Part shown: positions 40,415-48,628 of the stretch, piece by piece
Position numbering within the stretch: position 1 is the stretch's first letter
How the letters are laid out: each line of letters starts with the position of its first letter
Assembly: GCA_050740255.1 (NCBI GenBank)
Contig: JBOICV010000051.1
Location: 11,071 to 75,070, forward strand
DNA: 64,000 nucleotides
Source: JBOICV01 sp050740255
Lineage (GTDB): Bacteria > Pseudomonadota > Gammaproteobacteria > Nevskiales > JBOICV01
Direction: 5' to 3'
Notes under the pieces: generated by a model
What the model was told of the DNA's origin: nothing
Seen by the model: only the letters and a program-made list of their open reading frames with translations
Databases searched by the model: none
Made by a program: the position numbers and the translations under genes

Positions 40415-41806
40415 TCACGGGCTGAACATCACCGCCATTTCGCCGTAGGAGCGCAAGCCGAGTCCGATTCCGTGTTCGAATAATTGCGCCCGTGTCGGCT
40501 GCGTTCCCACCAACCCGCCCCAAAGATCGAAGCCCGGCGCATCAACCCGCGCCAGCTCGGTGTCGAGCCAGGCCCGGCGATCCGCCACTTCTTTTTCCAT
40601 CGGCCAGTGCGCCGCGGCTGCAAGCGTTTCGGCGAGCACCGGCTGCTCCGCCCAGCGGGTATGCCAACCCAGCGGATTGAAGCGCGTTGGCGCGAGCTGC
40701 AGATCGGCGAGCCGCAAAGCGTTCTGCGCCGGGTCGTAAGCCAAGTCGCCGGTGAGATGGAGTTTGGCGCGATCGCTCCACCAAGCGTCGTCCCTGCGGC
40801 TGCGCACTGTCAAGCTGAGCGCCAGCCGCTCGCCCGCGGGATACATTTCCAGCTTTTCGATCAGCACTGAACCGGCGGGCAAGCGGATGGCCTGCCCCGC
40901 GATTTGCCCGAGCACCCGCTCGGCTGCGTCCGCGTAAGACAGCACTAAGCGGTGATCCAACACCAGTCGATTCGCTGGTGGTTTACCTTTTTGCAGTTCG
41001 GGCAAAGGCAGGCTGCCGCCAGGCGGCGCCTGCTCGCCCTCCAGCATCAAGGGCTGCGCGCCTATCCAGAAATTGATTCGAATGTCGGTTGCATCGCTGG
41101 TGACCGGCTCGAGCCAGGCCGCGTGCGGCCGCAGCAGCAACCACTGCGGCGGTTCGGCCGGGCGCGGGCTTTTCAGCGCAATGGGCGTCTGTAATTGCTT
41201 CCAGCCGGCTTCGGCCAGTTGCCGCAGCTTGAAGCGTTCGCGCGCGGTTTGTTCGATCTTGGCGCTTTCCTGATTAAGCGCCTTCTGGATATAAGGTTCC
41301 AGCCGATCGCCGATGCGGATGCGGAAGGGCCAGAAGCCGACCCGCGGTTGCCAGTCCCAGCGGAAAGTGGTTTTAACGTCAAGCGCCGGATTCCAGTCGG
41401 GCGCGACGTCGAAACGGGCATCCGTAATCAGGGTGATCTCACCGTCGGTTTCGAGGTCGCCCTCGATCTCGAACTCGAGCGGCAACTCCATATGCAATCT
41501 GGCCTTGCGCAGCCACAAGACCAGCGGCCCATCGCGCTCCACCGTTACCTGCAGATCCCGGCCCGGGACTTTTACCGTTTCGGCAAACAATTTCTCCGAC
41601 AGCGATTCGCGCACCGTGGACTTGATCTGCTCCACCGGCAGCACAAAGGGAATGGCGAGGTAGGCTGCGGGCGCTTCGATTGACGCCGGCGGCGCCAGGG
41701 CGCGCTCCGGAGCGGCCGTCAGCGGCATTGGATAAACCGCGCTGGCAAGCGCGGCCAGAATTGCACCCGCGATTATGACCAGAACTATCAGAGTCCAACG
41801 CATCAT
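40415..41806 (-). CDS. DUF4403-like exported protein
   Basis: 463 aa with an N-terminal helix (about 4-24) that may be an uncleaved anchor or signal. The rest is beta-rich with repeated LPVEQIKSTVRESLSEKLF and FWPFRIRIGDRLEPYIQKALNQES patterns, and Trp-rich stretches (DWQPRVGFWPF), resembling the DUF4403 family of periplasmic proteins. The function is unknown, possibly lipid binding as in tubular lipid-binding folds. It is convergent with the CDF gene and divergent from the following hydrolase. Confidence 0.72.
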   Translation of the reverse strand: MMRWTLIVLVIIAGAILAALASAVYPMPLTAAPERALAPPASIEAPAAYLAIPFVLPVEQIKSTVRESLSEKLFAETVKVPGRDLQVTVERDGPLVLWLRKARLHMELPLEFEIEGDLETDGEITLITDARFDVAPDWNPALDVKTTFRWDWQPRVGFWPFRIRIGDRLEPYIQKALNQESAKIEQTARERFKLRQLAEAGWKQLQTPIALKSPRPAEPPQWLLLRPHAAWLEPVTSDATDIRINFWIGAQPLMLEGEQAPPGGSLPLPELQKGKPPANRLVLDHRLVLSYADAAERVLGQIAGQAIRLPAGSVLIEKLEMYPAGERLALSLTVRSRRDDAWWSDRAKLHLTGDLAYDPAQNALRLADLQLAPTRFNPLGWHTRWAEQPVLAETLAAAAHWPMEKEVADRRAWLDTELARVDAPGFDLWGGLVGTQPTRAQLFEHGIGLGLRSYGEMAVMFSP

Positions 41807-41908
41807 CGTTCTACCAGCCTGTAAACGTCGCGGTTACATCATCGCCTGAATATGGTGCTGAACGCCACGCATTGCTAGGCTACGAGCCCCGTCCCGTTCG
41901 ATCATCCC

Positions 41909-42838
41909 ATGCGCCGCGTACTGCTTGTTCTTGCCATCCTGCCGGCTCTTCTGCTCGGCGGCTTCGTCGCCTTTGATCGGCTATTCCCCGAAGCAGCCGC
42001 GAATCTCTACATCGGGATGCAGCGTTCGCGCGCCGATCTTGAACCAAAAAGCGTCGCCATCCCGGGATTCGAGATTGCGTATCTCGAAGGCGGCAGCGGC
42101 GAAACCTTGGTGCTCATCCACGGCAGCGGTGCGGATAAAGGCAACTGGATTCCTATCGCGCGCCATCTCACTCCGCATTACCGCGTCATTGCGCTCGATC
42201 TGCCCGGTTACGGCGACAGCAGCAAGCCGGACGCGGCGCGTTACCGCATCGCGGAGCAGCTTATCCGGCTTGACCAGTTCTTCGACGCCCTGAAGCTGGA
42301 CTCGGTGCATCTTGGCGGTAACAGCATGGGTGGTTTTATCGCAGGAGCTTACGCCGGCACCCATCGGCAGCGCGTGAAGAGTCTCTGGCTGCTGGCGCCC
42401 GGCGGTTTGCGTACCGCCAAGGAATCCGAAGTGCGCCGCATTTATCGCGAGACGGGTCGCTCGCCGCTATTCCCGGAAAAACCCGAAGACTTCGATCGGG
42501 TGCTGGAGTTCGTTTTCGCCAAGCCGCCCTTCATTCCGCATGGCATCAAGACCGTGCTGGCCGCGCGCGCGGTGCGCAACTTCCAGCTTCACAGCCGTAT
42601 TTATTCCGAGATCGCCAGTGATGACCTGCGGCTTGAGTATCTGTTGCCCAGTGTTACCGCGCCAACGCTGGTGTTGTGGGGCGATCAGGATCGTGTGCTG
42701 GATGTGTCCGGTGCCGAGATCGTGCAGCAGTTGCTACCGTCGGCCAAGGTCGTCATTCTGACCGGCGTCGGCCATGTGCCGATGATTGAGGCGCCGGCAG
42801 CGAGCGCCAAGGCCTTGCTGGATTTTCAGGCCAGGTGA
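41909..42838 (+). CDS. Alpha/beta hydrolase with N-terminal membrane anchor
   Basis: 309 aa. Residues 4-22 form a hydrophobic helix. The catalytic fold shows an oxyanion motif LIHGSGADKGNW (about 69-80), LDLPGYGDSSKP, nucleophile elbow GGNSMGG (S139), the acid in LVLWGDQDRVLD and His in GVGHVPMIEAP. It is a lipase/esterase-like enzyme on the periplasmic or membrane face. The substrate is unknown. It is a single gene, followed by a small terminator. Confidence 0.9.
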   Translation: MRRVLLVLAILPALLLGGFVAFDRLFPEAAANLYIGMQRSRADLEPKSVAIPGFEIAYLEGGSGETLVLIHGSGADKGNWIPIARHLTPHYRVIALDLPGYGDSSKPDAARYRIAEQLIRLDQFFDALKLDSVHLGGNSMGGFIAGAYAGTHRQRVKSLWLLAPGGLRTAKESEVRRIYRETGRSPLFPEKPEDFDRVLEFVFAKPPFIPHGIKTVLAARAVRNFQLHSRIYSEIASDDLRLEYLLPSVTAPTLVLWGDQDRVLDVSGAEIVQQLLPSAKVVILTGVGHVPMIEAPAASAKALLDFQAR

Positions 42839-42926
42839 GGGCGCGGTCGCATAGATCAATTCAGAATAAGAAACTTCCTAACAATTACTTTTAATTTTTT
42901 CCGCATTGCGGCATTCTACGCGGCCT

Positions 42927-42952
42927 CGCGCTCCGGATGAGCGTGTTTTTTT
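42927..42952 (+). terminator. Small intrinsic terminator before the FNR gene
   Basis: A 5- to 7-bp stem (CGCTC/GAGCG, extended by a G-U and a C-G pair) with loop CGGAT is followed by seven T. It lies 90 bases after the hydrolase stop and ends ten bases before the next start codon, so it may also regulate the FNR gene. Confidence 0.55.
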
Positions 42953-42961
42953 AGAGGCAGC

Positions 42962-44017
42962 ATGAGCATTCACACGGATACGGTTATTGTCGGCGCAGGC
43001 CCGGTCGGCCTGTTTCAGGTCTTCGAGCTGGGCCTGCTGGGCATCCATGCGCATGTGATTGACAGCCTGTCCGCGCCCGGCGGCCAGTGCACCGAGCTGT
43101 ATCCGGACAAACCCATCTACGACATTCCCGCGCTGCCCTCGGTCGGCGCGCAGGAGCTGATTGAGCGCCTGCTGGAACAGGGCAAGCCGTTCAATCCGAC
43201 CTTCCATCTCGGCCAGCAGGTGCAGGAAGTACATCCCCTGCCGGGCGGCGGCTTTTATCTGAAAACCAGCAAGGGCACTGAGTTTCACACCAGGACCGTG
43301 ATCATCGCGGGCGGCGTCGGTGCGTTCCAGCCGGTGGCGCTGCATGTACCGGGCGTCGAGCGGCATCTCGACCAGCAGGTGTTCTACCGCGTGAAGGATC
43401 CCAGCATCCATCACGGCAGGCACGTCGTGGTGCTGGGCGGCGGCGATTCGGCGCTCGACTGGAGCTTGAATCTGGTTGGGAAAGCGGAAAGCGTGATGCT
43501 GATCCATCGCTCGGAGAAGTTCAAGGCGCAGCCGGCGTCGGTCGAGAAGATGCGCAAGCACTGCGAGCAATGGGATATGCAGTTCCTGCTCGGCAGCGTT
43601 AGCGGGATCCACGAGGAAAACGGCCAGCTCAAGCAGTTGCTGGTGACCGGCGGTGACAGTGTGGTGCGCCGCCTGGACCTGGATCATCTGCTGGTGTTCT
43701 TCGGCCTGCATCCCAAGCTCGGTCCGATCGCCGAGTGGGGCCTGGAGTTGAACAAGCACCAGCTCAAAGTGGACACCGAGAAGTTCGAGACCAATGTGCC
43801 CGGCATCTTCGCCGTGGGCGATATCAACTGGTATCCGGGCAAGAAGAAACTGATTCTGTCTGGCTTTCACGAGGCCGCGCTTGCCGCTTTCGCCATCAAG
43901 GCGCGGCTGAATCCGGGTGAAAAGGTGCATCTGCAATACACCACCACCAGCCCGATCATGCACCAGCGGCTGGGCGTGGACGATCCGTTCGCTGCCGAAA
44001 AGAAGCGCGTCGCGTAG
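42962..44017 (+). CDS. Ferredoxin-NADP+ reductase, thioredoxin-reductase-like type
   Basis: 351 aa. FAD-binding GAGPVG near residue 11, GGQCTELYPDKPIYDIPA, the second nucleotide site VVLGGGDSALDW near residue 157, HRSEKFKAQPASVEKM, and FAVGDINWYPGKKKLILSGFHEAA. There is no CxxC redox pair, which separates this family (FNR2 type) from thioredoxin reductase. It supplies reduced ferredoxin or balances NADPH in the cytoplasm. A Shine-Dalgarno-like AGAGGC precedes the ATG. Confidence 0.93.
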   Translation: MSIHTDTVIVGAGPVGLFQVFELGLLGIHAHVIDSLSAPGGQCTELYPDKPIYDIPALPSVGAQELIERLLEQGKPFNPTFHLGQQVQEVHPLPGGGFYLKTSKGTEFHTRTVIIAGGVGAFQPVALHVPGVERHLDQQVFYRVKDPSIHHGRHVVVLGGGDSALDWSLNLVGKAESVMLIHRSEKFKAQPASVEKMRKHCEQWDMQFLLGSVSGIHEENGQLKQLLVTGGDSVVRRLDLDHLLVFFGLHPKLGPIAEWGLELNKHQLKVDTEKFETNVPGIFAVGDINWYPGKKKLILSGFHEAALAAFAIKARLNPGEKVHLQYTTTSPIMHQRLGVDDPFAAEKKRVA

Positions 44018-44079
44018 ATTTCATTTGCCGTGTCCGCCCCGTTCAGGGCGAACGGCTGATTTCCGCCGCATAATGCTAG

Positions 44080-44130
44080 TGTAGGAGCGGCTTTAGCCGC
44101 GAAGGGGTCGCGACTGAAGTCGCTCCTACA
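44080..44130. repeat. REP-type palindrome (TGTAGGAGC...GCTCCTACA)
   Basis: TGTAGGAGCGGCT and its inverse AGTCGCTCCTACA bracket GCCGCGA/TCGCGAC arms, the standard repetitive extragenic palindrome of pseudomonads and xanthomonads. It lies between the FNR and YjbQ-like genes. Confidence 0.85.
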
Positions 44131-44201
44131 AATCCGCGCTTTGAGAGCGGGTCGCGCGCGGCGCGCTCCTGGACCAACCCCGCCAGTGTGAGGATGCGGT
44201 C

Positions 44202-44621
44202 GTGAAAAGCCATCGCAAAGAACTCTGGTTCAACACGCCGGACCGCACCGCCTTCATCAACATCACGCCGCAGGTTGAAGAGGCGCTGAGAGAAAGCGGC
44301 ATTAAGGAAGGTTTGGCGCTGATCAATGCGATGCATATCAGCGCCTCGGTCTTCATCAACGATGACGAGTCCGGCCTGCATCAGGATTTCGCCCGCTGGC
44401 TGGAACAGCTCGCCCCGCATGAGCCCATCAAACAGTGGCGGCACAACGACACCGGCGAGGACAACGCCGACTCGCACATCAAGCGCCAGGTGATGGGTCG
44501 GGAAGTGGTCGTCGCGATCACCAACGGCAAGCTCGACTTCGGTCCGTGGGAGCAGATTTTCTACGGCGAATTTGACGGTCGCCGCAAGAAACGCGTGGTG
44601 GTGAAAATCATTGGAGAGTAG
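44202..44621 (+). CDS. YjbQ/UPF0047 family protein
   Basis: 139 aa from GTG 44202 (GAGG upstream). Matches the YjbQ family: FINITPQVEEAL, GLALINAMHISASVFIND, the conserved HQDFARWLEQLAP and FGPWEQIFYGEFDGRRKKRVVVK. Members are called secondary thiamine-phosphate synthase enzymes because they weakly rescue thiE mutants; the true role is unclear. The last 14 bases overlap the convergent LysR gene. Confidence 0.93.
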   Translation: MKSHRKELWFNTPDRTAFINITPQVEEALRESGIKEGLALINAMHISASVFINDDESGLHQDFARWLEQLAPHEPIKQWRHNDTGEDNADSHIKRQVMGREVVVAITNGKLDFGPWEQIFYGEFDGRRKKRVVVKIIGE

Positions 44622-45522
44622 TAGCAGTTCTTGAACACTCCAAACGCACCTGCTCGCGAATAATCTCCGCCAGGCGTGAAGCGGCGCGGCCGGGGTAGTC
44701 ACGATCGGCGAACACGAGATACAGCGTGGCCTCGCGGACTGCGCCTTCGGCCAGTGGCAAGGGCTTGAGTTGACCCGACTGGAGTTCCTCGCGGATGTTG
44801 TCTTCCGGATACCAGGCAAAACCGTGGCCCAGCACAGCGGCGCGGATGGACGTAGCCTTGTGCGACACTGTCCAACGTTGCTCGGCGCCCTCCCACACGC
44901 CGGCCCGGGTGCGTTGCGTACCGGAGTCGCGGATCACCAGATGGCGATGCTTGCGCAAGTCGCGATAGTTGAGCCTGCGGCCAAGCTGGTGCAGCGGATG
45001 CGAGGGTGCCGCGGCAGCGATGAAACGCAGGCGCATCAGTGGATCGGCCAGAAAACCCGGCGGCACCAGCGAGACGATGGCCAGATCCACGCGACGTTCG
45101 AGCAATAATTCGTCAGTGCCGCCCAGCACCGATTCATACAGCTCGACGCGCGTTCTGGGATGTTCCCGCCCGAATGCGCCAAAGCATTCGAGTAACAGCC
45201 AGGTGGGGAAAATTACCTCCACTGCCAGCTTCACCTCTGCTTCCCAACCTTGCGCCAGATCCGCCGCACCGTCTTCCAACTGGCTCGCCTCCTCCAGCAG
45301 GGTGCGTGCACGCCGGTATAGCACTTGGCCCGCTTCGGTGAGCACCGCCTTGCGACCCTGAATCCTGAAGGCCTTCAGATCCAGCAGCTTCTCGATTTTC
45401 TGCACCGCATAGGTCACCGTAGATTGCGACTTGTGCAGTACAGCCGCCGCCTGCGCGTAGCCGCCGGCTTCAACTACGGCCGCTAGCGCACGCCATTGTT
45501 CTAAGGTGATTTTTGGATTCAT
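44608..45522 (-). CDS. LysR-family regulator of the azoR-doxX-pirin operon
   Basis: 304 aa. The HTH is at residues 5-65 (EQWRALAAVVEAGGYAQAAAVLHKSQSTVTYAVQKIEKLL), followed by the effector domain (VDLAIVSLVPPGF). Divergent from azoR with a 99-base AT-rich gap containing a LysR-type T-N11-A palindrome. LysR proteins typically activate the divergent operon on ligand binding, here presumably a quinone or electrophile; that is inferred from the target genes. Confidence 0.93.
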   Translation of the reverse strand: MNPKITLEQWRALAAVVEAGGYAQAAAVLHKSQSTVTYAVQKIEKLLDLKAFRIQGRKAVLTEAGQVLYRRARTLLEEASQLEDGAADLAQGWEAEVKLAVEVIFPTWLLLECFGAFGREHPRTRVELYESVLGGTDELLLERRVDLAIVSLVPPGFLADPLMRLRFIAAAAPSHPLHQLGRRLNYRDLRKHRHLVIRDSGTQRTRAGVWEGAEQRWTVSHKATSIRAAVLGHGFAWYPEDNIREELQSGQLKPLPLAEGAVREATLYLVFADRDYPGRAASRLAEIIREQVRLECSRTATTLQ

Positions 45523-45523
45523 T

Positions 45524-45538
45524 ATCTATTAATTAGAT
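45524..45538. promoter_or_regulatory. LysR-type binding palindrome
   Basis: ATCTATTAATTAGAT has 5-bp arms (ATCTA/TAGAT) and fits T-N11-A. It lies just before the lysR start and 84-98 bases before the azoR start, the expected autoregulatory position. Confidence 0.6.
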
Positions 45539-45621
45539 CATATAAGTCGAAATATTCCGCTTTTTTATCTATCAAATCAATACTTAAATAGGCTCACATC
45601 CAAATACCACTGGAGTGAGTC

Positions 45622-46242
45622 ATGCCCACACTATTGAAGATCAACAGCAGCCTGTACGGTGAAACCGGCCAGTCTTCACAGCTCGCCGAACGCTTTGTAC
45701 AGATCTGGCGCAAACAGCAGCCCGACGGCCGCGTCATCGCGCGCGACCTGGGCCAGCAGCCGATCCCACATCTCAGCACCGAGCGTTTCCAGGCTTTCAT
45801 CACCAAGCCGGAACAGCGCAATGCCGAGCAGCAGGCGGTCGCCGCGGAGAGTGATGCGCTGATTAATGAGCTGAAGCTGGCCGATGTCATCGTGCTTGGA
45901 CTGCCGATGTACAACTTCGGCGTACCTTCGCAGCTCAAAGCCTATTTCGATCACATCGCCCGCGCCGGTCTGACCTTTCGTTACACCGCGAACGGGCCGG
46001 AAGGATTGCTAAAGGGCAAGAAGGTTTACGTGTTCGCCACGCGCGGCGGTCAATACGCCGGCACGGCGCTGGACACGGAAACCCAGTATGTGCGCGACTT
46101 CCTCGCCTTCCTCGGCATCACCGACGTCGAGTTCGTATACGCGGAGGGTCTGGCCATCAGCGCGGAATCGAAGCAGGCTAGTCTGGTCCAAGCTCAGAGT
46201 GCGATTAAGCGCCTGACCGAGCCGGCCGCACTTGCTGCTTAA
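45622..46242 (+). CDS. azoR: FMN-dependent NADH-azoreductase
   Basis: 206 aa flavodoxin-like fold. Motifs are INSSLYGETGQSSQLAERF (phosphate-binding loop), GLPMYNFGVPSQLKAYFDHIARAGLTFRY and VFATRGGQYAG (FMN binding). The enzyme reduces quinones and azo compounds by two electrons, protecting against semiquinones. Divergent from a LysR gene and followed by doxX and a pirin at 27-base spacing, forming a quinone/electrophile detoxification operon. Confidence 0.95.
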   Translation: MPTLLKINSSLYGETGQSSQLAERFVQIWRKQQPDGRVIARDLGQQPIPHLSTERFQAFITKPEQRNAEQQAVAAESDALINELKLADVIVLGLPMYNFGVPSQLKAYFDHIARAGLTFRYTANGPEGLLKGKKVYVFATRGGQYAGTALDTETQYVRDFLAFLGITDVEFVYAEGLAISAESKQASLVQAQSAIKRLTEPAALAA

Positions 46243-46269
46243 CGCATTAATCCCACTAGGAGACCTGCA

Positions 46270-46659
46270 ATGAACAAACTCGAACACTCCGCTGAACTCG
46301 CCGGCCGCATTCTGCTGGCCGCCATCTTTCTGCTGGCGGGCCTGAGCAAAATCACCGGCTACGAAGGAACCCAGGCCTATATGGCTTCGGCCGGTGTGCC
46401 TGGCATGTTGCTGCCGCTCGTGATTGTGCTGGAGGTCGGTGGCGCGCTGGCGCTGATTGCGGGTTTCCAGACCCGCCTGGCGGCGCTCGCCTTGGCCGGT
46501 TTCAGTCTGCTGACCGCCGCCCTGTTCCACAACAAGCTCGGCGATCAGATGCAGTTCGTTCTGTTCTTCAAGAACCTAGCGATCGCCGGCGGCTTTCTGA
46601 TCGTCGCGGTAAATGGCGCAGGCGCGTGGAGCCTGGATCGAAAATTTGCCCGAAGCTGA
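46270..46659 (+). CDS. DoxX family membrane protein
   Basis: 129 aa with four hydrophobic helices: AGRILLAAIFLLAGLSKITGY (first, with the family's GLxKI), VPGMLLPLVIVLEVGGALALIAG, ALALAGFSLLTAALFHN and FKNLAIAGGFLIVA. DoxX proteins accompany quinone or thiol-stress enzymes. It lies 27 bases after azoR and 26 bases before the pirin gene, with AGGAG upstream. Confidence 0.93.
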   Translation: MNKLEHSAELAGRILLAAIFLLAGLSKITGYEGTQAYMASAGVPGMLLPLVIVLEVGGALALIAGFQTRLAALALAGFSLLTAALFHNKLGDQMQFVLFFKNLAIAGGFLIVAVNGAGAWSLDRKFARS

Positions 46660-46685
46660 CACCACGAATCTTGAGGAGCTTGATC

Positions 46686-47549
46686 ATGACCACACGCAGC
46701 TTGCAACAGGTCATTCCCTCCGTGCCGACTTCGGACGGCGCGGGCGTCAAGCTGCGCCGCAGCCTCGGCGCGGCGCCGGGTCTGCGGCTCGATCCATTTC
46801 TGATGCTGGATGAGTTCTTCTCCGACAACGCGGATGACTATCTCGCCGGCTTCCCTTCGCATCCGCACCGCGGCTTCGAGACCGTCACCTATATGCTTGA
46901 CGGCCATATGCGTCACGAAGACCACATGGGCAACCGCGGCGACCTCGGCCCCGGCGATGTGCAATGGATGACCGCCGCGCGCGGCATCATTCACTCGGAA
47001 ATGCCCCAGCAGCTCGAGGGGCGCATGCGTGGTTTCCAGCTCTGGCTCAACCTGCCGGCCAAGGAAAAAATGAAGCCAGCGGCTTACCAAGATATTCCCG
47101 CGGCGAAGATTCCGGTCGTCTCCCTGCCCGGCGGCGGCAGCGTGAAGGTTATCGCCGGCGCTGCAGTGGTAAATGGCGCGACCACGCCCGGACTGGTTCA
47201 GGGTGGCAGCACCGAGCCGATTTATTTTGACGTCAAGCTGCCCGCGGACGCGCGCTTCGCGCATTCCTTGCCGGCCGCGCATAACGCTTTCCTGTATGTA
47301 TACGAAGGTTACGTGACCGTCGGACTACGCAAGCTGCAGAGTCATGCCGCTGGTGTACTTTCGGAAGGCGATAAGTTCGAAGCCGTTGCCGGCCCTGGAG
47401 GTGCGCGTTTTATTCTGCTGGCCGGCAAACCGCTGCTCGAGCCCATCGTGCAATACGGCCCGTTCGTGATGAATACGCGCGAAGAAATCGAGCAAGCGGT
47501 GGCGGACTATCGCGACGGCGTACTGGCCCGACCCCACGCCGCCGCCTAG
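46686..47549 (+). CDS. Pirin family protein
   Basis: 287 aa from ATG 46686, with GAGGAG ten bases upstream; the frame to 46626 only overlaps doxX. The N-terminal cupin has the metal-binding signature HPHRGFETVTYMLDG, then HEDHMGNRG and ARGIIHSEMP (three His and one Glu). The C-terminal cupin is less conserved (YVYEGYVTVG). Bacterial pirins such as YhhW have quercetin (flavonoid) dioxygenase activity, which suits an operon with an azoreductase. Confidence 0.94.
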   Translation: MTTRSLQQVIPSVPTSDGAGVKLRRSLGAAPGLRLDPFLMLDEFFSDNADDYLAGFPSHPHRGFETVTYMLDGHMRHEDHMGNRGDLGPGDVQWMTAARGIIHSEMPQQLEGRMRGFQLWLNLPAKEKMKPAAYQDIPAAKIPVVSLPGGGSVKVIAGAAVVNGATTPGLVQGGSTEPIYFDVKLPADARFAHSLPAAHNAFLYVYEGYVTVGLRKLQSHAAGVLSEGDKFEAVAGPGGARFILLAGKPLLEPIVQYGPFVMNTREEIEQAVADYRDGVLARPHAAA

Positions 47550-47592
47550 GACTGATCAGTTTGTTCCTTGGACAATTCGTCTAAGCGCGACT

Positions 47593-47622
47593 ATATTATG
47601 ACTGACGCGTCAGTCATAATAT
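47593..47622. promoter_or_regulatory. 30-bp perfect palindrome, TetR-type operator
   Basis: The left half ATATTATGACTGACG is followed directly by its exact reverse complement. The core TGACTGACG/CGTCAGTCA is typical of TetR-family operators, and a TetR gene lies 340 bases downstream with only a decayed hydrolase in between. It probably controls that transcript and is bound by the TetR protein. Confidence 0.82.
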
Positions 47623-47664
47623 GGGTAGGCCGTGAAATCCGTTATTATACAATGGCATAAGCTA

Positions 47665-47975
47665 TGTTATCGTGATGGGGTTGGGGGGCGAACCTGTGCT
47701 CATCATGCTCTCCGCGAATCCCGGCGAGAGCCGCGATTTCGACGCTATCGCCCCCACCCTCGCGCGCCTACGCTGGTTACCAGCGGCAAATACGATCCGG
47801 TCATTCCTGCCCGCACCGATGGGCGTTGCGCAGCCGCCGCCATCCCGGCGCCAGGCAAATCATCATGAATAGCGGTCACGCACCGTTCGCGGAAATCCCT
47901 GAGGACTTTCTCGCTGCAATTGAGCCTTTTCTTGACAGTCTCAAACAACAGGAGCCGGTTCGTGCCACGGGCTGA
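47665..47975 (+). pseudogene. Decayed alpha/beta hydrolase before tetR
   Basis: Three fragments in different frames belong to one hydrolase. GGEPVLIMLSANPGESRDFD (from about 47680) is the oxyanion region, with the usual HGNPG degraded to SANPG. LVTSGKYDPVIPARTDGR (from about 47770) is the acid loop. NSGHAPFAEIPEDFLAAIEP (from about 47863) carries the catalytic His and runs to TGA 47973. The middle third, with the GxSxG nucleophile, is missing and at least two frameshifts separate the rest, so it is inactive. Its end overlaps the tetR start. Confidence 0.75.
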
Positions 47976-48507
47976 TCGCGCCAGCACGCGCCGGCAACTG
48001 CTCGCGGCGGGTCTCAATCTCGCGCAACAGCGGCCGCTGGCGAGCCTGCGTATCGATGATCTGGTACAGGCCGCGGGTGTCGCCAAGGGCACGTTCTACC
48101 TGCACTTCAAAGACCGCGCCGAGTATCTGGTTACGCTGCACAGTAATCTTCACGACGAAGTAATGCGTAACGTGCAGCACGCCGTCGCGGGTCAAGCACC
48201 CAGTCTGGAACGGCTGCTGCTAGGCAGCTTCGCCTATCTCGACGCCTGCCGGCGCGGCCATCCGGTGAAAGCTTTGCTGATGGAAGCGCGAGTCGAACCC
48301 GCCATTCAAATGGAAGTGCAAACGCAGAACGCCCGCTTTGCTCAACGCGCCGAGCGTGAGTTCGCCGCTGCGCGCTGGCCAGAGTCCCGCCAGGCTGCGC
48401 GCCTGTGGGTCGGCATGATGGTGGAAGCGGCGCTGGCAGAGGCAGAGGCCAACGCGCCGCTGCCTGAAATCCGTAGCAATTTGCGGCGTTTTCTGAATTT
48501 CGCCTGA
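47962..48507 (+). CDS. TetR family transcriptional regulator
   Basis: 181 aa from GTG 47962, chosen because AGGAG lies seven bases upstream and the HTH then starts at the usual place. HTH: ADRASTRRQLLAAGLNLA...LRIDDLVQAAGVAKGTFYLHFKDRAEYL. The C-terminal ligand domain is variable (LLLGSFAYLDACRRGHPVKALLMEA). The 30-bp palindrome at 47593 is its probable operator. The ligand and regulon are unknown; the original target hydrolase is decayed. Confidence 0.92.
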   Translation: MPRADRASTRRQLLAAGLNLAQQRPLASLRIDDLVQAAGVAKGTFYLHFKDRAEYLVTLHSNLHDEVMRNVQHAVAGQAPSLERLLLGSFAYLDACRRGHPVKALLMEARVEPAIQMEVQTQNARFAQRAEREFAAARWPESRQAARLWVGMMVEAALAEAEANAPLPEIRSNLRRFLNFA

Positions 48508-48628
48508 TCCCACCTTCTCGGGCCTCGTAGCACCCCACCTGCCTAAACTGGCCCAGCCGCGTTAGGCTGTGCGTACAGAATCAGCGGGCCACCCAGGCCG
48601 CGTCTCACTATTAGATCCGGAGAGGTCC

